NCBI GenBank assembly: GCA_023386815.1
Contig: JAEWIZ010000019.1
Location: 124,001 to 188,000, forward strand
Reading direction: 5' to 3'
DNA length: 64,000 nt
DNA from: Bacillota bacterium
GTDB lineage: Bacteria; Bacillota; Clostridia; Lachnospirales; Lachnospiraceae
Shown: one piece after another, positions 16,818-25,021 of the stretch
How positions within the stretch are numbered: the first letter of the stretch is position 1
Layout of the letters: every line of letters begins with the position of its first letter
The notes under the pieces: model-generated
The model's input: only the letters and a program-made list of their open reading frames with translations
The model's database searches: none
Told to the model about the DNA's origin: nothing
Made by a program: the position numbers and the translations under genes

Positions 16818-18831
16818 TACAATAACATTACCAATTGTAAAGAGCAGCTGTGATGCACGTGCTAATGTGAGGATTGGTGGATACGGATCAGCAACGGAAG
16901 GTGTTGTATTTTATTATGCTGAAAGTAATGCAATAAGCTCCACGTTACATTGCACGGGACCATCGGGAAGCAGACAGAAAATGGCTCTGGCATGGGATGG
17001 GGAATACGTACCGAAAAACAAAAATATCATTAATGCAAAACTATACTTTTACACAATAAAAGGAGAGTCAAAATCTGTATCTTATAGGTATGCAGAATTT
17101 AATGAAGGCTCAACTATACCTAGCTATGAGCCTGCGGATGGAGCTAAAGCTGGTGGATATGACGGAGGATGGGGAAGTATAGACTTAGGTGTGCCAAAAG
17201 GAAACTCAGTGGTCATAGGGTCGGATCTTGATCAAAAGAGTATCTTGATATACTTCCCTGATGGTGGATCTATGTCCCAAACAGTGAGCGAATGTTGGCA
17301 GATTTACTCACATCGTTCTGCAAGTAATCAACCATATGTTGTAATAACCTATGACGATATCCCTCCTGATCCTCCAAAATCTCTTTACCCGGCAGATATA
17401 ATGCTTAGTGGTAGAAATATAATACGGTTTGCGTGGTTCCATAACTCAAAAGATAGCTTGCCACAAACGGGATTTACATTACAATATACACTGGATGGTG
17501 TGACGTGGACTACGATTACACAGGAAACAGCAAATCAATATTATGACTTGCCGGCAAATACTCTTCCGACAAGTGGGACGGTTACGTGGAGAGTTAAAAC
17601 CAGGGATACAAATTATACTGAATCAGAATATTCGGCATCAGTATTTACCATTGGCATACCTCCGCAAAAAGCACCTGTATTAGTAGCTCCAATAGGACAG
17701 TATGTAGAAGCTAATAAAACAACAAGGTTTGAGTGGGTTTTTGTTGGTGGAAGCGATATAGAGACCCAAAGTAAATACGACTTGCAATACAGCGTTAACG
17801 GCGGGATTGACTGGATAACCATAACAGAGAGCACAAGCAGGCCTTATTCTGATTTACCTGCCAATACGCTACCTACGGGAAATATTACATGGAGAGTAAG
17901 GACATGCAACGAATGGACAGAGGTTAGCCCTTATAGTGACACCAGATCATTTACCGTAATTGGAAGCCCGGCAATGCCCCTGATTACTACAATAACAAAT
18001 ACGGCAAGACCGATAGTCACCTGGCAGAGTGCGGATCAACACATCTACGAGCTGCAGGTTTTAAAAGATAATAATGTATTGTACAATAGCGGTAAAAAAC
18101 CAAGCACAAGCGAAAAAGCTTTTAAAGTACCTATGTTTTTGGATGATGGCCAATACATTGCAAGGTTAAGGGTAGCCAATGAATACAATCTGTTTTCAGG
18201 GGTCGCAGAGAAAGCATTTATTATATCGACAGTAAAGCCACAGAAGCCGGAAATCGAGCTATTTAACGAGCAGTACTGCATAGTGATAAATTCATATAGC
18301 GAACATGATACGTATGTATACAGGGACGGTATCGAGATAGGGAAACTTGAAAACAACCGATTTCATGATTACACTTGCGAAAATAAAAAGGAACATATCT
18401 ATTTTATTAGGGTAGTGCATGACGATACCTTCAACGACAGCGTAAAAGCTATAGGTGTATGCGATTTTACTGGTAGTACATTGGCACTTGCGAGTGAGCC
18501 TAATAACTTCTTAAAATTAAAAAACGGTTGGAATAAAGAACCTGATGAGCCAACTAGAAAAGCGGTTACGGGGAGTATGCAGTATTATGATGGCCGCAAA
18601 TATCCGGTTGCTGAATATGGCGAGTTCAGCAGCAAGAATAAGTCTTTGTCATTTTTCATTAAGACATTGGAAGAGATTGAGAAGCTTGAGAAAATGATAG
18701 AGAGCCGCGAAGTGTTCCTATTGCGAGGGAAAAGAAATATCTACGGTGCAATACTATCTGTTGATCATGTAAATAACTTATTCGGGTACGAGATAAGTTT
18801 TTCAATTGAACAGACCGAAGGGGAGAGGTAA
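16801..18831 (+). CDS. Distal tail protein with fibronectin III-like repeats
   Basis: 676 residues. Residues 1-185 form a beta-rich N-terminal domain (ANVRIGGYGSATEG, IYSHRSASNQPYVVITY). Two clear fibronectin-type repeats follow at about 190-285 and 288-385 (each with WRVKTRD or WRVRTCN), and a third weaker one lies at about 390-475. The C-terminal 110 residues (FIKTLEEIEKLEKMI, LLRGKRNIYGAI) resemble distal-tail subunits. FN3-like modules in phage tails usually bind surface carbohydrate. GTG 16801 overlaps the tape measure end, and TTG 16804 is possible. Confidence 0.75.
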   Translation: MLFLVNTITLPIVKSSCDARANVRIGGYGSATEGVVFYYAESNAISSTLHCTGPSGSRQKMALAWDGEYVPKNKNIINAKLYFYTIKGESKSVSYRYAEFNEGSTIPSYEPADGAKAGGYDGGWGSIDLGVPKGNSVVIGSDLDQKSILIYFPDGGSMSQTVSECWQIYSHRSASNQPYVVITYDDIPPDPPKSLYPADIMLSGRNIIRFAWFHNSKDSLPQTGFTLQYTLDGVTWTTITQETANQYYDLPANTLPTSGTVTWRVKTRDTNYTESEYSASVFTIGIPPQKAPVLVAPIGQYVEANKTTRFEWVFVGGSDIETQSKYDLQYSVNGGIDWITITESTSRPYSDLPANTLPTGNITWRVRTCNEWTEVSPYSDTRSFTVIGSPAMPLITTITNTARPIVTWQSADQHIYELQVLKDNNVLYNSGKKPSTSEKAFKVPMFLDDGQYIARLRVANEYNLFSGVAEKAFIISTVKPQKPEIELFNEQYCIVINSYSEHDTYVYRDGIEIGKLENNRFHDYTCENKKEHIYFIRVVHDDTFNDSVKAIGVCDFTGSTLALASEPNNFLKLKNGWNKEPDEPTRKAVTGSMQYYDGRKYPVAEYGEFSSKNKSLSFFIKTLEEIEKLEKMIESREVFLLRGKRNIYGAILSVDHVNNLFGYEISFSIEQTEGER

Positions 18832-19911
18832 ATGATTAAACTAGATCAAGATGTAATACAACAACTCCACGGTAACAGGGAAATTTCTTTTCGTTATGAT
18901 CTGCTTAATTACAATGAATTGAAAATCGGAGAGCTTACATCGCTTGGAGGTAATCTTGGGCTGTCATCATTGGCTCAAATCAAACGTAAAGGGAATTTTA
19001 ATTTTAAGGAAAATGAATTAAAGGATGTTGACTGGCTGAACGATAAGATTCAGCCAGTCTTTATATTGAACAGAAAGCAAGAATTTCCGTTAGGAGTATT
19101 TATGATATCTTCACCTTCAAGGAGTTTGAAGAGAAAACAGATTTATCGTCAGGTTGAATGTTTTGATACATCTATGGTTCTGTTAGAAGATAAATTTGAT
19201 ACCAGGTACCGGATAGTTAAAAACACAAATTATGTTACTGCAATTACTCAGATAATCGGTTCGGCAGGGATATGGAAAATCAATATTCCTAGCATTGGAG
19301 TAACACTTAATAATGACAGAGAATTTGAAATAGGCACTTCTAAGCTAGATGCTGTAAATGAGTTATTGCAAGAAATCAATTATACATCTGTATGGGTTGA
19401 TGAACTTGGGAATTTTACAGCCTCTCCTTATATTTTACCTAATGACAGAGTAGTCGAATACACTTATAAAAATGATAACATGAGCATTATCGTACCTGAC
19501 ACTGCAACAGAGGAAATGGACTTGTTTTCCGTTCCGAATAAATGGGTTGTAGTTGCTACGAATCCAGAAACGGATCCGCTGGTGAGTAGATACACTAACA
19601 ATAATGCCGGAAGCATAACCAGTGTGGTGAACAGAAGAAGGGTAATAGTAGATTTTAGAGAGGTTGACAATATAGCAAGTCAGCAAATACTAGACGATTA
19701 TACAAGGCGAATTGCATATGAGGCAAGCAACGTGTACGGCAAGTTTATTTTCGACACTGCACTTATGCCACACCACAGCTATTTGGATGCGCTATACTGT
19801 GAGCATACTGATTTAGGAATTTCAAATAAATATATTGAAACCTCCTGGGAAATGGAATTAAAGGCCGGAGGTAAAATGTCACATAGCGTAAGGAGGGTGA
19901 TACGGATATGA
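18832..19911 (+). CDS. Tail baseplate hub protein (Tal-like)
   Basis: 359 residues with the hub pattern of Gram-positive siphovirus tail-associated proteins: an N-terminal beta domain (REISFRYDLLNYNELKIGEL), VFMISSPSRSLKRKQIYRQVECFD, and a C-terminal QQILDDYTRRIAYEASNVYGKF. No lytic domain follows, so it is a structural hub only. It starts directly after the FN3 tail gene, and its last 4 nt overlap the next gene (ATGA). Confidence 0.75.
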   Translation: MIKLDQDVIQQLHGNREISFRYDLLNYNELKIGELTSLGGNLGLSSLAQIKRKGNFNFKENELKDVDWLNDKIQPVFILNRKQEFPLGVFMISSPSRSLKRKQIYRQVECFDTSMVLLEDKFDTRYRIVKNTNYVTAITQIIGSAGIWKINIPSIGVTLNNDREFEIGTSKLDAVNELLQEINYTSVWVDELGNFTASPYILPNDRVVEYTYKNDNMSIIVPDTATEEMDLFSVPNKWVVVATNPETDPLVSRYTNNNAGSITSVVNRRRVIVDFREVDNIASQQILDDYTRRIAYEASNVYGKFIFDTALMPHHSYLDALYCEHTDLGISNKYIETSWEMELKAGGKMSHSVRRVIRI

Positions 19912-20585
19912 TAACCGCCGAAGAATTTGTATTCGAATTAAACCAGGACGAAAGTAAAAATTTTAAGCTTGCCACAGTAGTGGGATTGTTTGAAAACGGC
20001 ACTGCAAAAATTAAATTTGATGGCGAGGATGTAGAAAGCGAAAAGCAATATGCATATCTGGATTCATATATCCCTGAGGACGGCGACAGGGTATTACTTG
20101 GAATCTTAAACAGTACATACGTAATTCTTGGCAAGGTAAATTATAACGTATCTCCAAGTGCGGAGGAGGAAATTGATCGGTATTTATTTGACCTAAAGCA
20201 GGTTATTATGCAGAAAGGGCTAAGTGTTACCGGCAACACAGCACTAGAAACTGTATCAATAGAGAATGCAACCATAACGGAAAAATTGATCGCTGAAATA
20301 GCAGAAATAAAAAATCTTATATTGACAGGTGCTTTGTCTGTGACAGAAGTTAATGCATCTATTAAGGTTGATACTCCAACAGTAACTACGAACACGCTTA
20401 CTTGTTCAGGTACAGCAAGTACTGGCAATTTTAGCCACAAAGGGTCGTTTCTATCATTTTTCAACAAAAGCACCATGGCTTCAAAAACAAGCGTATCAAC
20501 AGTTCCAACCAGCGCAGATCTGAGTGCCGTGATATCAAAACTAAATCAGCTTATAAATGCGCTTACAAGCTACAATCTGGTCTAA
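19908..20585 (+). CDS. Baseplate spike-like protein with OB-fold
   Basis: 225 residues. Residues 20-80 (KLATVVGLFENGTAKIKFDGEDV, then DGDRVLLGILNSTYVILGKV) look like the OB-fold of gpV/gp5-type spikes. The C-terminal half is Thr/Ser-rich with short repeats typical of beta-helix or trimeric stalk segments. The ATGA overlap with the hub gene supports coupled expression. It probably plugs the tail tip. Confidence 0.65.
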   Translation: MITAEEFVFELNQDESKNFKLATVVGLFENGTAKIKFDGEDVESEKQYAYLDSYIPEDGDRVLLGILNSTYVILGKVNYNVSPSAEEEIDRYLFDLKQVIMQKGLSVTGNTALETVSIENATITEKLIAEIAEIKNLILTGALSVTEVNASIKVDTPTVTTNTLTCSGTASTGNFSHKGSFLSFFNKSTMASKTSVSTVPTSADLSAVISKLNQLINALTSYNLV

Positions 20586-20597
20586 AAGGAGGGACAC

Positions 20598-21656
20598 ATG
20601 AAACTAAAGGATTTTAATTTTCGCGTTGATATCAAGCGCACTATAGATATTGAGCCTTTCACGGTAGTGCAAGGAGATTTCGAAACAAATGTATTTAATA
20701 TAACTTTGCTTGATGGTGACACTCCGTATGACCTTTATAATTTAGATGTTAAGATAGTTTTTAAAAAGGCGGATGGAACTACAGTTGAACAGAGCGACAT
20801 AGAAAAGGAGAATGAAGCACAGGGGAAGATCAGGTGTGTATTAAAAACTAATACCATAGCTTGCCCCGGCAAAGTGACAGCAGAGATAAAAATACTTGAT
20901 AATGAGAAAACACTTACTTCTACTAAATTCGGGTTCAATGTACGTAAATCACTTTTAGATGATGAAACAGTGGAATCCTCAAACGAATTTTCAACACTTA
21001 GGCTGCTGATTAGTGAAACAAACGAGTTGATTGATGCAGTGAGGCAAATAGAGGAGCAGGTGCCAGAAAACGTGTTGGACAGGATAGAAGTTCTGGAATC
21101 TCTTACAGAAACAATGGAAAGCCAGATAGCTGATATACAAAGCCAAATTGGTGGGCAACTACCTGAAGACGTATTGGACAGGATAGATACATTGGAAGAT
21201 CAGATGACCGACAAGTTTGACAAGTCTGATATCGTTAATGTGCATACAAATAGCACAACCAAGGTTCCTAGTGCTGCACTTGCTAAGTCGGATCATGACT
21301 TATTAACTACACTAAATGATAAATTAGCTGTACAAACTGGTACTGTTACAGCGGGTGCAGGCGTAACAGTAAGGTCATCATTACTCAAAAAAAGCAATAA
21401 TACTGCGGAGCTTACATTTAACTGCACAAAATCTGATAACAGCACAATAACTGCAAGGACGCTACTGTTTACTTTACCATCTGAATTTATACCGGCTACT
21501 ACAAAAATTTATACAGTTGGCGCTCAAACCGTTATAGACGACGTTGTAAATAGGACAGCTATTTTACTCGTATTTAATAACGGTAATGTTTATATGGACC
21601 CATTAACCAGTGATTGTAAGCAAATAGTGGGTAGTGTAACATTTAGACTTGATTAA
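20598..21656 (+). CDS. BppU-family baseplate upper protein
   Basis: 352 residues. The N-terminal 120 match BppU-type domains (FTVVQGDFETNVFNITLLDGDTPYDL, VKIVFKKADGTTVEQ). A coiled coil at about 130-210 contains the repeated LPEDVLDRIDTLE and VPENVLDRIEVLE. The C-terminal beta domain is probably the receptor-binding part. It likely links the hub to host-surface recognition. The ribosome site is AAAGGAGGG. A terminator-like hairpin follows. Confidence 0.8.
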   Translation: MKLKDFNFRVDIKRTIDIEPFTVVQGDFETNVFNITLLDGDTPYDLYNLDVKIVFKKADGTTVEQSDIEKENEAQGKIRCVLKTNTIACPGKVTAEIKILDNEKTLTSTKFGFNVRKSLLDDETVESSNEFSTLRLLISETNELIDAVRQIEEQVPENVLDRIEVLESLTETMESQIADIQSQIGGQLPEDVLDRIDTLEDQMTDKFDKSDIVNVHTNSTTKVPSAALAKSDHDLLTTLNDKLAVQTGTVTAGAGVTVRSSLLKKSNNTAELTFNCTKSDNSTITARTLLFTLPSEFIPATTKIYTVGAQTVIDDVVNRTAILLVFNNGNVYMDPLTSDCKQIVGSVTFRLD

Positions 21657-21680
21657 ATAATCATTGAGCTAACTAACAAT

Positions 21681-21703
21681 GTCCTCAGAGAGGGCTTGTT
21701 TTT
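21681..21703 (+). terminator. Terminator-like hairpin after the BppU gene
   Basis: GTCCTC and GAGGGC (one wobble pair) form a 6-bp stem with a 3-nt loop, followed by TTGTTTTT. A weak intrinsic terminator between the tail-tip gene and the next small gene. Confidence 0.5.
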
Positions 21704-21727
21704 ATGTAAAGAAAGGAATGTAATATC

Positions 21728-22036
21728 ATGGAAAAAATTAAGATTGGAACCAACGAATACGAATTAGTAGTAAACGGAATTACAGACCGGGAGAAGAACA
21801 GAGAATTTACTATCAAGACAGATGCTCCATATGAGGAAGTAGAGGCAGCTTTTACCGATGTATCAAATATTCAATGCCTATCATCTGACGGTGAGGTATT
21901 AGCTGGCTTTTATGATGGGGTAGGACTCAAATCCATCAAGAAGGACTTTGAAGCCGGTACATATACCATTGTTGTTTCTACGGATGCAATGACAGCCGAT
22001 CTAAAGGCTATTAAAGAGATGTTAGCAACAAGATAG
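21728..22036 (+). CDS. Hypothetical phage protein, 102 aa
   Basis: A small alpha/beta protein in which alternating hydrophobic strands (YELVVNGI, EFTIKT, TYTIVVST) precede a C-terminal helix. It resembles small tail-associated proteins placed between receptor-binding and lysis genes in clostridial phages. No motif is recognised. GAAAGGAATGTAATATC provides a ribosome site, and hairpin terminators lie on both sides, so it may be its own short transcript unit. Confidence 0.6.
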   Translation: MEKIKIGTNEYELVVNGITDREKNREFTIKTDAPYEEVEAAFTDVSNIQCLSSDGEVLAGFYDGVGLKSIKKDFEAGTYTIVVSTDAMTADLKAIKEMLATR

Positions 22037-22043
22037 TAACCAT

Positions 22044-22070
22044 GAGCCAGTAGGCTCTTTTTATTTTTGC
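22044..22070 (+). terminator. Rho-independent terminator
   Basis: GAGCC-AGTA-GGCTC is followed by TTTTTATTTTT. It ends the small gene at 21728 just before the lysis cassette. Confidence 0.75.
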
Positions 22071-22091
22071 AGAGAGGATGGTATACCATGC

Positions 22092-22376
22092 ATGACACAA
22101 GAAGAAATAGCAGTTAGATTTGAAGCGCACGATCATGAAATAGGATCACTAAAGCATCGGGCTAAGAATCTTGAGGAACAAAGCAAATCGATTCAAGAAT
22201 TGGTAATATCGGTGAAAGAACTGGCCATGAACATGAAGAATATGATTGAGGAACAGAAGAACCAGGGAGAGAGATTGTTAGTACTTGAAACTAAGCCTGC
22301 CAGACGATGGGATGCATTAGTAACCGCATTGATCAGCGCAGGCGTAGGAGCTTTTATAACATACCTCATCAAATAA
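22092..22376 (+). CDS. XhlA-like holin-associated protein
   Basis: 94 residues: a long amphipathic coiled coil (about 8-65) followed by one C-terminal membrane segment (ALVTALISAGVGAFITYLI). This is the XhlA/hemolysin layout. Such proteins assist the holin in membrane lysis. It lies directly before the holin and lysozyme genes. ATG 22092 follows GAGAGGATGG. Confidence 0.8.
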   Translation: MTQEEIAVRFEAHDHEIGSLKHRAKNLEEQSKSIQELVISVKELAMNMKNMIEEQKNQGERLLVLETKPARRWDALVTALISAGVGAFITYLIK

Positions 22377-22391
22377 AAGGAGATTGATACT

Positions 22392-22583
22392 ATGAATAAG
22401 AAATGGTTAAAAGCGGCTGGAATAAGAGCAATTAAGACGGTAGCGCAGACAGCAATTGCAACAATCGGTACGGCTACATTTATGGATGGTGTTAATTGGT
22501 TAGCTGTTGCTTCAGCATCAGTATTAGCAGGAGTATTGTCTATACTGTGGTCAATAAAGGGTTTACCGGAGGTGGATGGATAA
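22392..22583 (+). CDS. Phage holin (r1t-like)
   Basis: 63 residues with two hydrophobic segments (about 12-30 and 36-53) and the pattern of small r1t-type holins (TFMDGVNWLAVASASVLAGVLSILWSIKGLPE). It forms membrane lesions that release the lysozyme. The ribosome site is AAAGGAG. Its stop overlaps the lysozyme start (TAATG), indicating coupled translation. Confidence 0.85.
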   Translation: MNKKWLKAAGIRAIKTVAQTAIATIGTATFMDGVNWLAVASASVLAGVLSILWSIKGLPEVDG

Positions 22584-23014
22584 TGAAAACAAGCAAAAAA
22601 GGAATTGATATAATAAAAAAATATGAGGGCTGCAAGCTTGTTGGTTATCTTTGCCCGGCAGGAGTTCCAACAGTAGGTTATGGACATACTGGTACCGTGT
22701 TAGGCAAGCCGGTAATAGTCGGAATGAAAATTACCCAGAGCCACGCGGAGAAGATCCTTAAAACTGATCTTGAGAAGTACGAAGAGAAGGTAAATAAATA
22801 CTTGAAAAAGTATAATTGGACTCAGAATGAATTTGATGCCATGGTAAGCTTTGCATATAACTTAGGCAGCATTGATAAATTGACGGTGAACGGAACCAGA
22901 ACTAAGGCAGAGATTGCTACTAAGATTCTTCTGTACAATCAAGCAGGCGGCAAGGAACTTGCAGGGCTGACAAGACGTAGAAAAGAGGAGCAGGCTTTAT
23001 TCCTTGCAAAGTAA
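22583..23014 (+). CDS. Phage lysozyme (GH24 endolysin)
   Basis: 143 residues. The GH24 catalytic arrangement Glu-8aa-Asp/Cys-5aa-Thr is present as Glu15, Cys24 and Thr30 (KYEG, YLC, PTVGYGHT). It cleaves the glycan strand of peptidoglycan. It has no cell-wall-binding domain and no signal peptide, so release needs the adjacent holin. ATG 22583 overlaps the holin stop. The in-frame upstream region back to 22496 lies inside the holin gene and is not part of it. Confidence 0.92.
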   Translation: MKTSKKGIDIIKKYEGCKLVGYLCPAGVPTVGYGHTGTVLGKPVIVGMKITQSHAEKILKTDLEKYEEKVNKYLKKYNWTQNEFDAMVSFAYNLGSIDKLTVNGTRTKAEIATKILLYNQAGGKELAGLTRRRKEEQALFLAK

Positions 23015-23020
23015 ATTATA

Positions 23021-23056
23021 AAGGCTCTCTGGCTTAAATACGAGTTAGGGAGCCTT
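23021..23056. terminator. Bidirectional terminator after lysozyme
   Basis: AAGGCTCTCT and AGGGAGCCTT form a 10-bp stem with one mismatch between two convergent genes. The right arm includes the stop codon of the minus-strand gene. On the minus strand the stem runs into TATAATTT. Confidence 0.55.
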
Positions 23057-23291
23057 ATCCGATTAATACCCATTGTGTTGTTGTTCTATGAAATCTAATC
23101 TTTATCCTTTCTGGATTGCCATTACGTTCTATATAACAACAAAATAGAATAGTAGGTATCCCGGCATAGATTTCTTCTTTCTTATACTCGACTTCATGGA
23201 TCTTATATATTATATCTTCTAACTGCAAATACCTTGGTAAAACCTCACCATTAGAATTAAAATATGCGTTAACAGCAATAGGGTTATTCAT
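23055..23291 (-). CDS. Small prophage-end protein, 78 aa
   Basis: Minus-strand gene with an AAAGGAGCT ribosome site and a near-consensus promoter at 23361-23333. The product is a small beta-rich protein (IAVNAYFNSNGEVLPRYLQLEDIIYKIHEVEY) similar in pattern to tiny proteins often found at the ends of clostridial mobile elements. It is the only minus-strand gene in the prophage and has its own promoter, so it may be expressed in the lysogen. Function unknown. Confidence 0.65.
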   Translation of the reverse strand: MNNPIAVNAYFNSNGEVLPRYLQLEDIIYKIHEVEYKKEEIYAGIPTILFCCYIERNGNPERIKIRFHRTTTQWVLIG

Positions 23292-23332
23292 AAATATTAG
23301 CTCCTTTACACAAACGTATGTTCTTGTTATTT

Positions 23333-23361
23333 ATTATAATCCTCATTAATAATCATGTAAA
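23333..23361 (-). promoter_or_regulatory. Sigma-A promoter of the small prophage-end gene
   Basis: Minus strand: TTTACA and TATAAT separated by 17 nt, about 40 nt upstream of the start codon. One mismatch to consensus in total. Confidence 0.75.
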
Positions 23362-23380
23362 GGAGTAAAATCTGTAAGCA

Positions 23381-23408
23381 AAAACCCCATGCATTTGCAT
23401 AGGGTTTT
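23381..23408. terminator. Long inverted repeat at the prophage end
   Basis: AAAACCC-C-ATGCA and TGCAT-A-GGGTTTT pair with a single mismatch and a 2-nt loop. The A-run on one side and T-run on the other make it a two-way terminator. It would insulate the prophage end from neighbouring transcription. Confidence 0.55.
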
Positions 23409-23649
23409 CGTCCGCTCATAAATCTATTATCCTAACCAAATCTCCAATGTCCACCTAAGATTCTTTAATTATAGTCTAAATGTAATTATTTGTATAGTTG
23501 GCATAATAGAGATAATATTAATTCGAAATATACATATTACACAAGGTAAAATATATAGTATATCACTGTTATATTAATAATCGTTGACTAGAACGAAATA
23601 AACTATTATTATTTAAAAAGAGAGTTTAAGGATAAATTATCACCATTAA
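23409..23649 (+). other. A+T-rich noncoding prophage end with outward promoter
   Basis: No credible gene is visible. It contains TTGACT and TATTAT with a 17-nt spacer at 23583-23611, pointing out of the prophage towards the broken hydrolase gene, followed by GAGAGTTTAAGGATAAATT. The attachment-site arm sequences would be expected here. No repeated arm motif was obvious by eye. Confidence 0.45.
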
Positions 23650-24093
23650 CTCGTACGTACATACACCTACGGTCCCCCGATGGCAACCGCACCTCTGAAT
23701 AATATGAGAAGAGTGCTACAATACGGGGTATCCGTCATAGATCCCAACAAAATATTAATGGGTATTCCAAACTACGCCTACGATTGGCCGCTACCCTTCG
23801 TTCGAGGTGTGACAGTTGCAGAATCCATCTCCAATCAGGAAGCCGTTTGGAGAGCAGCTAATTATGGGGTTGAAATTAACTTTGATGAAGCTGCAGCATC
23901 ACCTTTTTACAATTATACGGATGCGAATGGGGTAAACCATGTGGTTTGGTTTGATGATGTTAGAAGTATGAATGCAAAAATGAGGCTGATACCGGAATTG
24001 GGACTGAGCGGTGGAGGAGTATGGCAGGTTATGAATTTCTTCCCTGGCTTATGGTTGACAGTAGCCTCCAGCTATACTGTAACCAAGGTATAA
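23650..24093 (+). pseudogene. 3' remnant of a GH18 spore peptidoglycan hydrolase (SleL/YaaH-like)
   Basis: The frame is open from a TAA at 23647-23649. From about 23659 it matches the end of GH18 cortex-lytic enzymes: YTYGPPMATAPLNN, then IDPNKILMGIPNYAYDW, then FNYTDANGVNHVVWFDDVRS. LysM repeats and the catalytic Glu-bearing strand are missing, so about the last third remains. Sequence to the left is phage, so the gene was cut by prophage insertion. The first in-frame ATG (23680) lies inside the conserved GPPM motif and has no ribosome site. Confidence 0.8.
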
Positions 24094-24180
24094 GATTGTC
24101 AGATCTCATCCATGAACTATATTATTGATGTAACCAATGAAGATATGCTGGATTAATTTTCATGGTATCATTTGTTTTTG

Positions 24181-24209
24181 TTTACAAAAAAACTCTCTCA
24201 GAGTATAAT
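24181..24209 (+). promoter_or_regulatory. Sigma-A promoter of signal peptidase gene
   Basis: TTTACA and TATAAT with a 17-nt spacer, about 40 nt before ATG 24251. Confidence 0.8.
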
Positions 24210-24250
24210 TGTGGTATTATACGCATGTTTCATGGCATGAGGAGGTCTAC

Positions 24251-24769
24251 ATGACAAAAAATAAAGTACTGAAAGAAGTATTGGATTGGGTAATAGTCAT
24301 TGTCATTGCGATAGCATTAGCGCTAATTATTAACAAGCTGGTAATCTACAAGGTTAGCCCGCCGACGGCATCGATGGAAAATACAATCATGGTAGACGAT
24401 AAGGTAATCACATATCGCTTGGCTTATTTATTCTCCAATCCTGATAGAGGAGATATAGTCGTATTTCAAGCACCGGATACTCCCGAGGAAGATTATATTA
24501 AACGAGTTATCGGGCTCCCTGGTGAAACAGTCGAAGTAATTGATGGAGTCGTCTATATTGATGGAGATCCATTGGAGGAGGATTATCTAAAGGAATCCAT
24601 GAAAGGAAGCTTTGGACCTTTTGAGGTTCCGGACGGCTGTTATTTCATGATGGGTGATAATCGAAACATATCCTGGGATGCGAGATACTGGACAAATAAA
24701 TTCGTAGAGAAGGATAAGATTCGGGGAAAAGCTATTCTAAAATATCCGGATTTTGAGTGGTTATATTAA
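24251..24769 (+). CDS. lepB: Signal peptidase I
   Basis: 172 residues. One N-terminal membrane anchor (about 12-30), catalytic Ser41 in PTASMENT and general-base Lys84 in YIKRVIGLPGE. The conserved GDNRNISWDARYW follows, with Ile in place of the common Asn or Gln. It cleaves signal peptides from exported proteins at the outer face of the membrane. ATG 24251 has a GAGGAGGT site. An earlier in-frame start at 24209 lies within the -10 element. Gram-positive SipS-type length. Confidence 0.93.
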   Translation: MTKNKVLKEVLDWVIVIVIAIALALIINKLVIYKVSPPTASMENTIMVDDKVITYRLAYLFSNPDRGDIVVFQAPDTPEEDYIKRVIGLPGETVEVIDGVVYIDGDPLEEDYLKESMKGSFGPFEVPDGCYFMMGDNRNISWDARYWTNKFVEKDKIRGKAILKYPDFEWLY

Positions 24770-24798
24770 AGTTAAATAAAAAATGTAAATATAATATA

Positions 24799-24846
24799 AA
24801 AGGACTCTTGCAGACGCGGCAAAGGTCCTTTTTTTGTGGAATTTAG
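24799..24846 (+). terminator. Terminator of signal peptidase gene
   Basis: AAAGGAC and GTCCTTT with inner GC/GC pairing, followed by a seven-T run. Confidence 0.8.
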
Positions 24847-24918
24847 TATATTTGTTAATATACAAAGAGATATATCAATACTTTTATAAAAAGATTTATA
24901 AAATATGCATTAAAACAA

Positions 24919-24947
24919 TTGAAAAACCAGTATAATTGAAATATAAT
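24919..24947 (+). promoter_or_regulatory. Sigma-A promoter of the epimerase gene
   Basis: TTGAAA and TATAAT with a 17-nt spacer, about 75 nt before the start codon at 25022. Confidence 0.7.
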
Positions 24948-25021
24948 AATAACGTAAAGGTATTTCATAACTATAATTAGCTACAAAGCGCTCTAGGAGC
25001 AAAGGTAGGAAGGAGTAAACT

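Noticed and set aside
22193..22687. 164-residue minus-strand frame across the lysis cassette
   Set aside because: Opposes three recognisable lysis genes and has no start signals.
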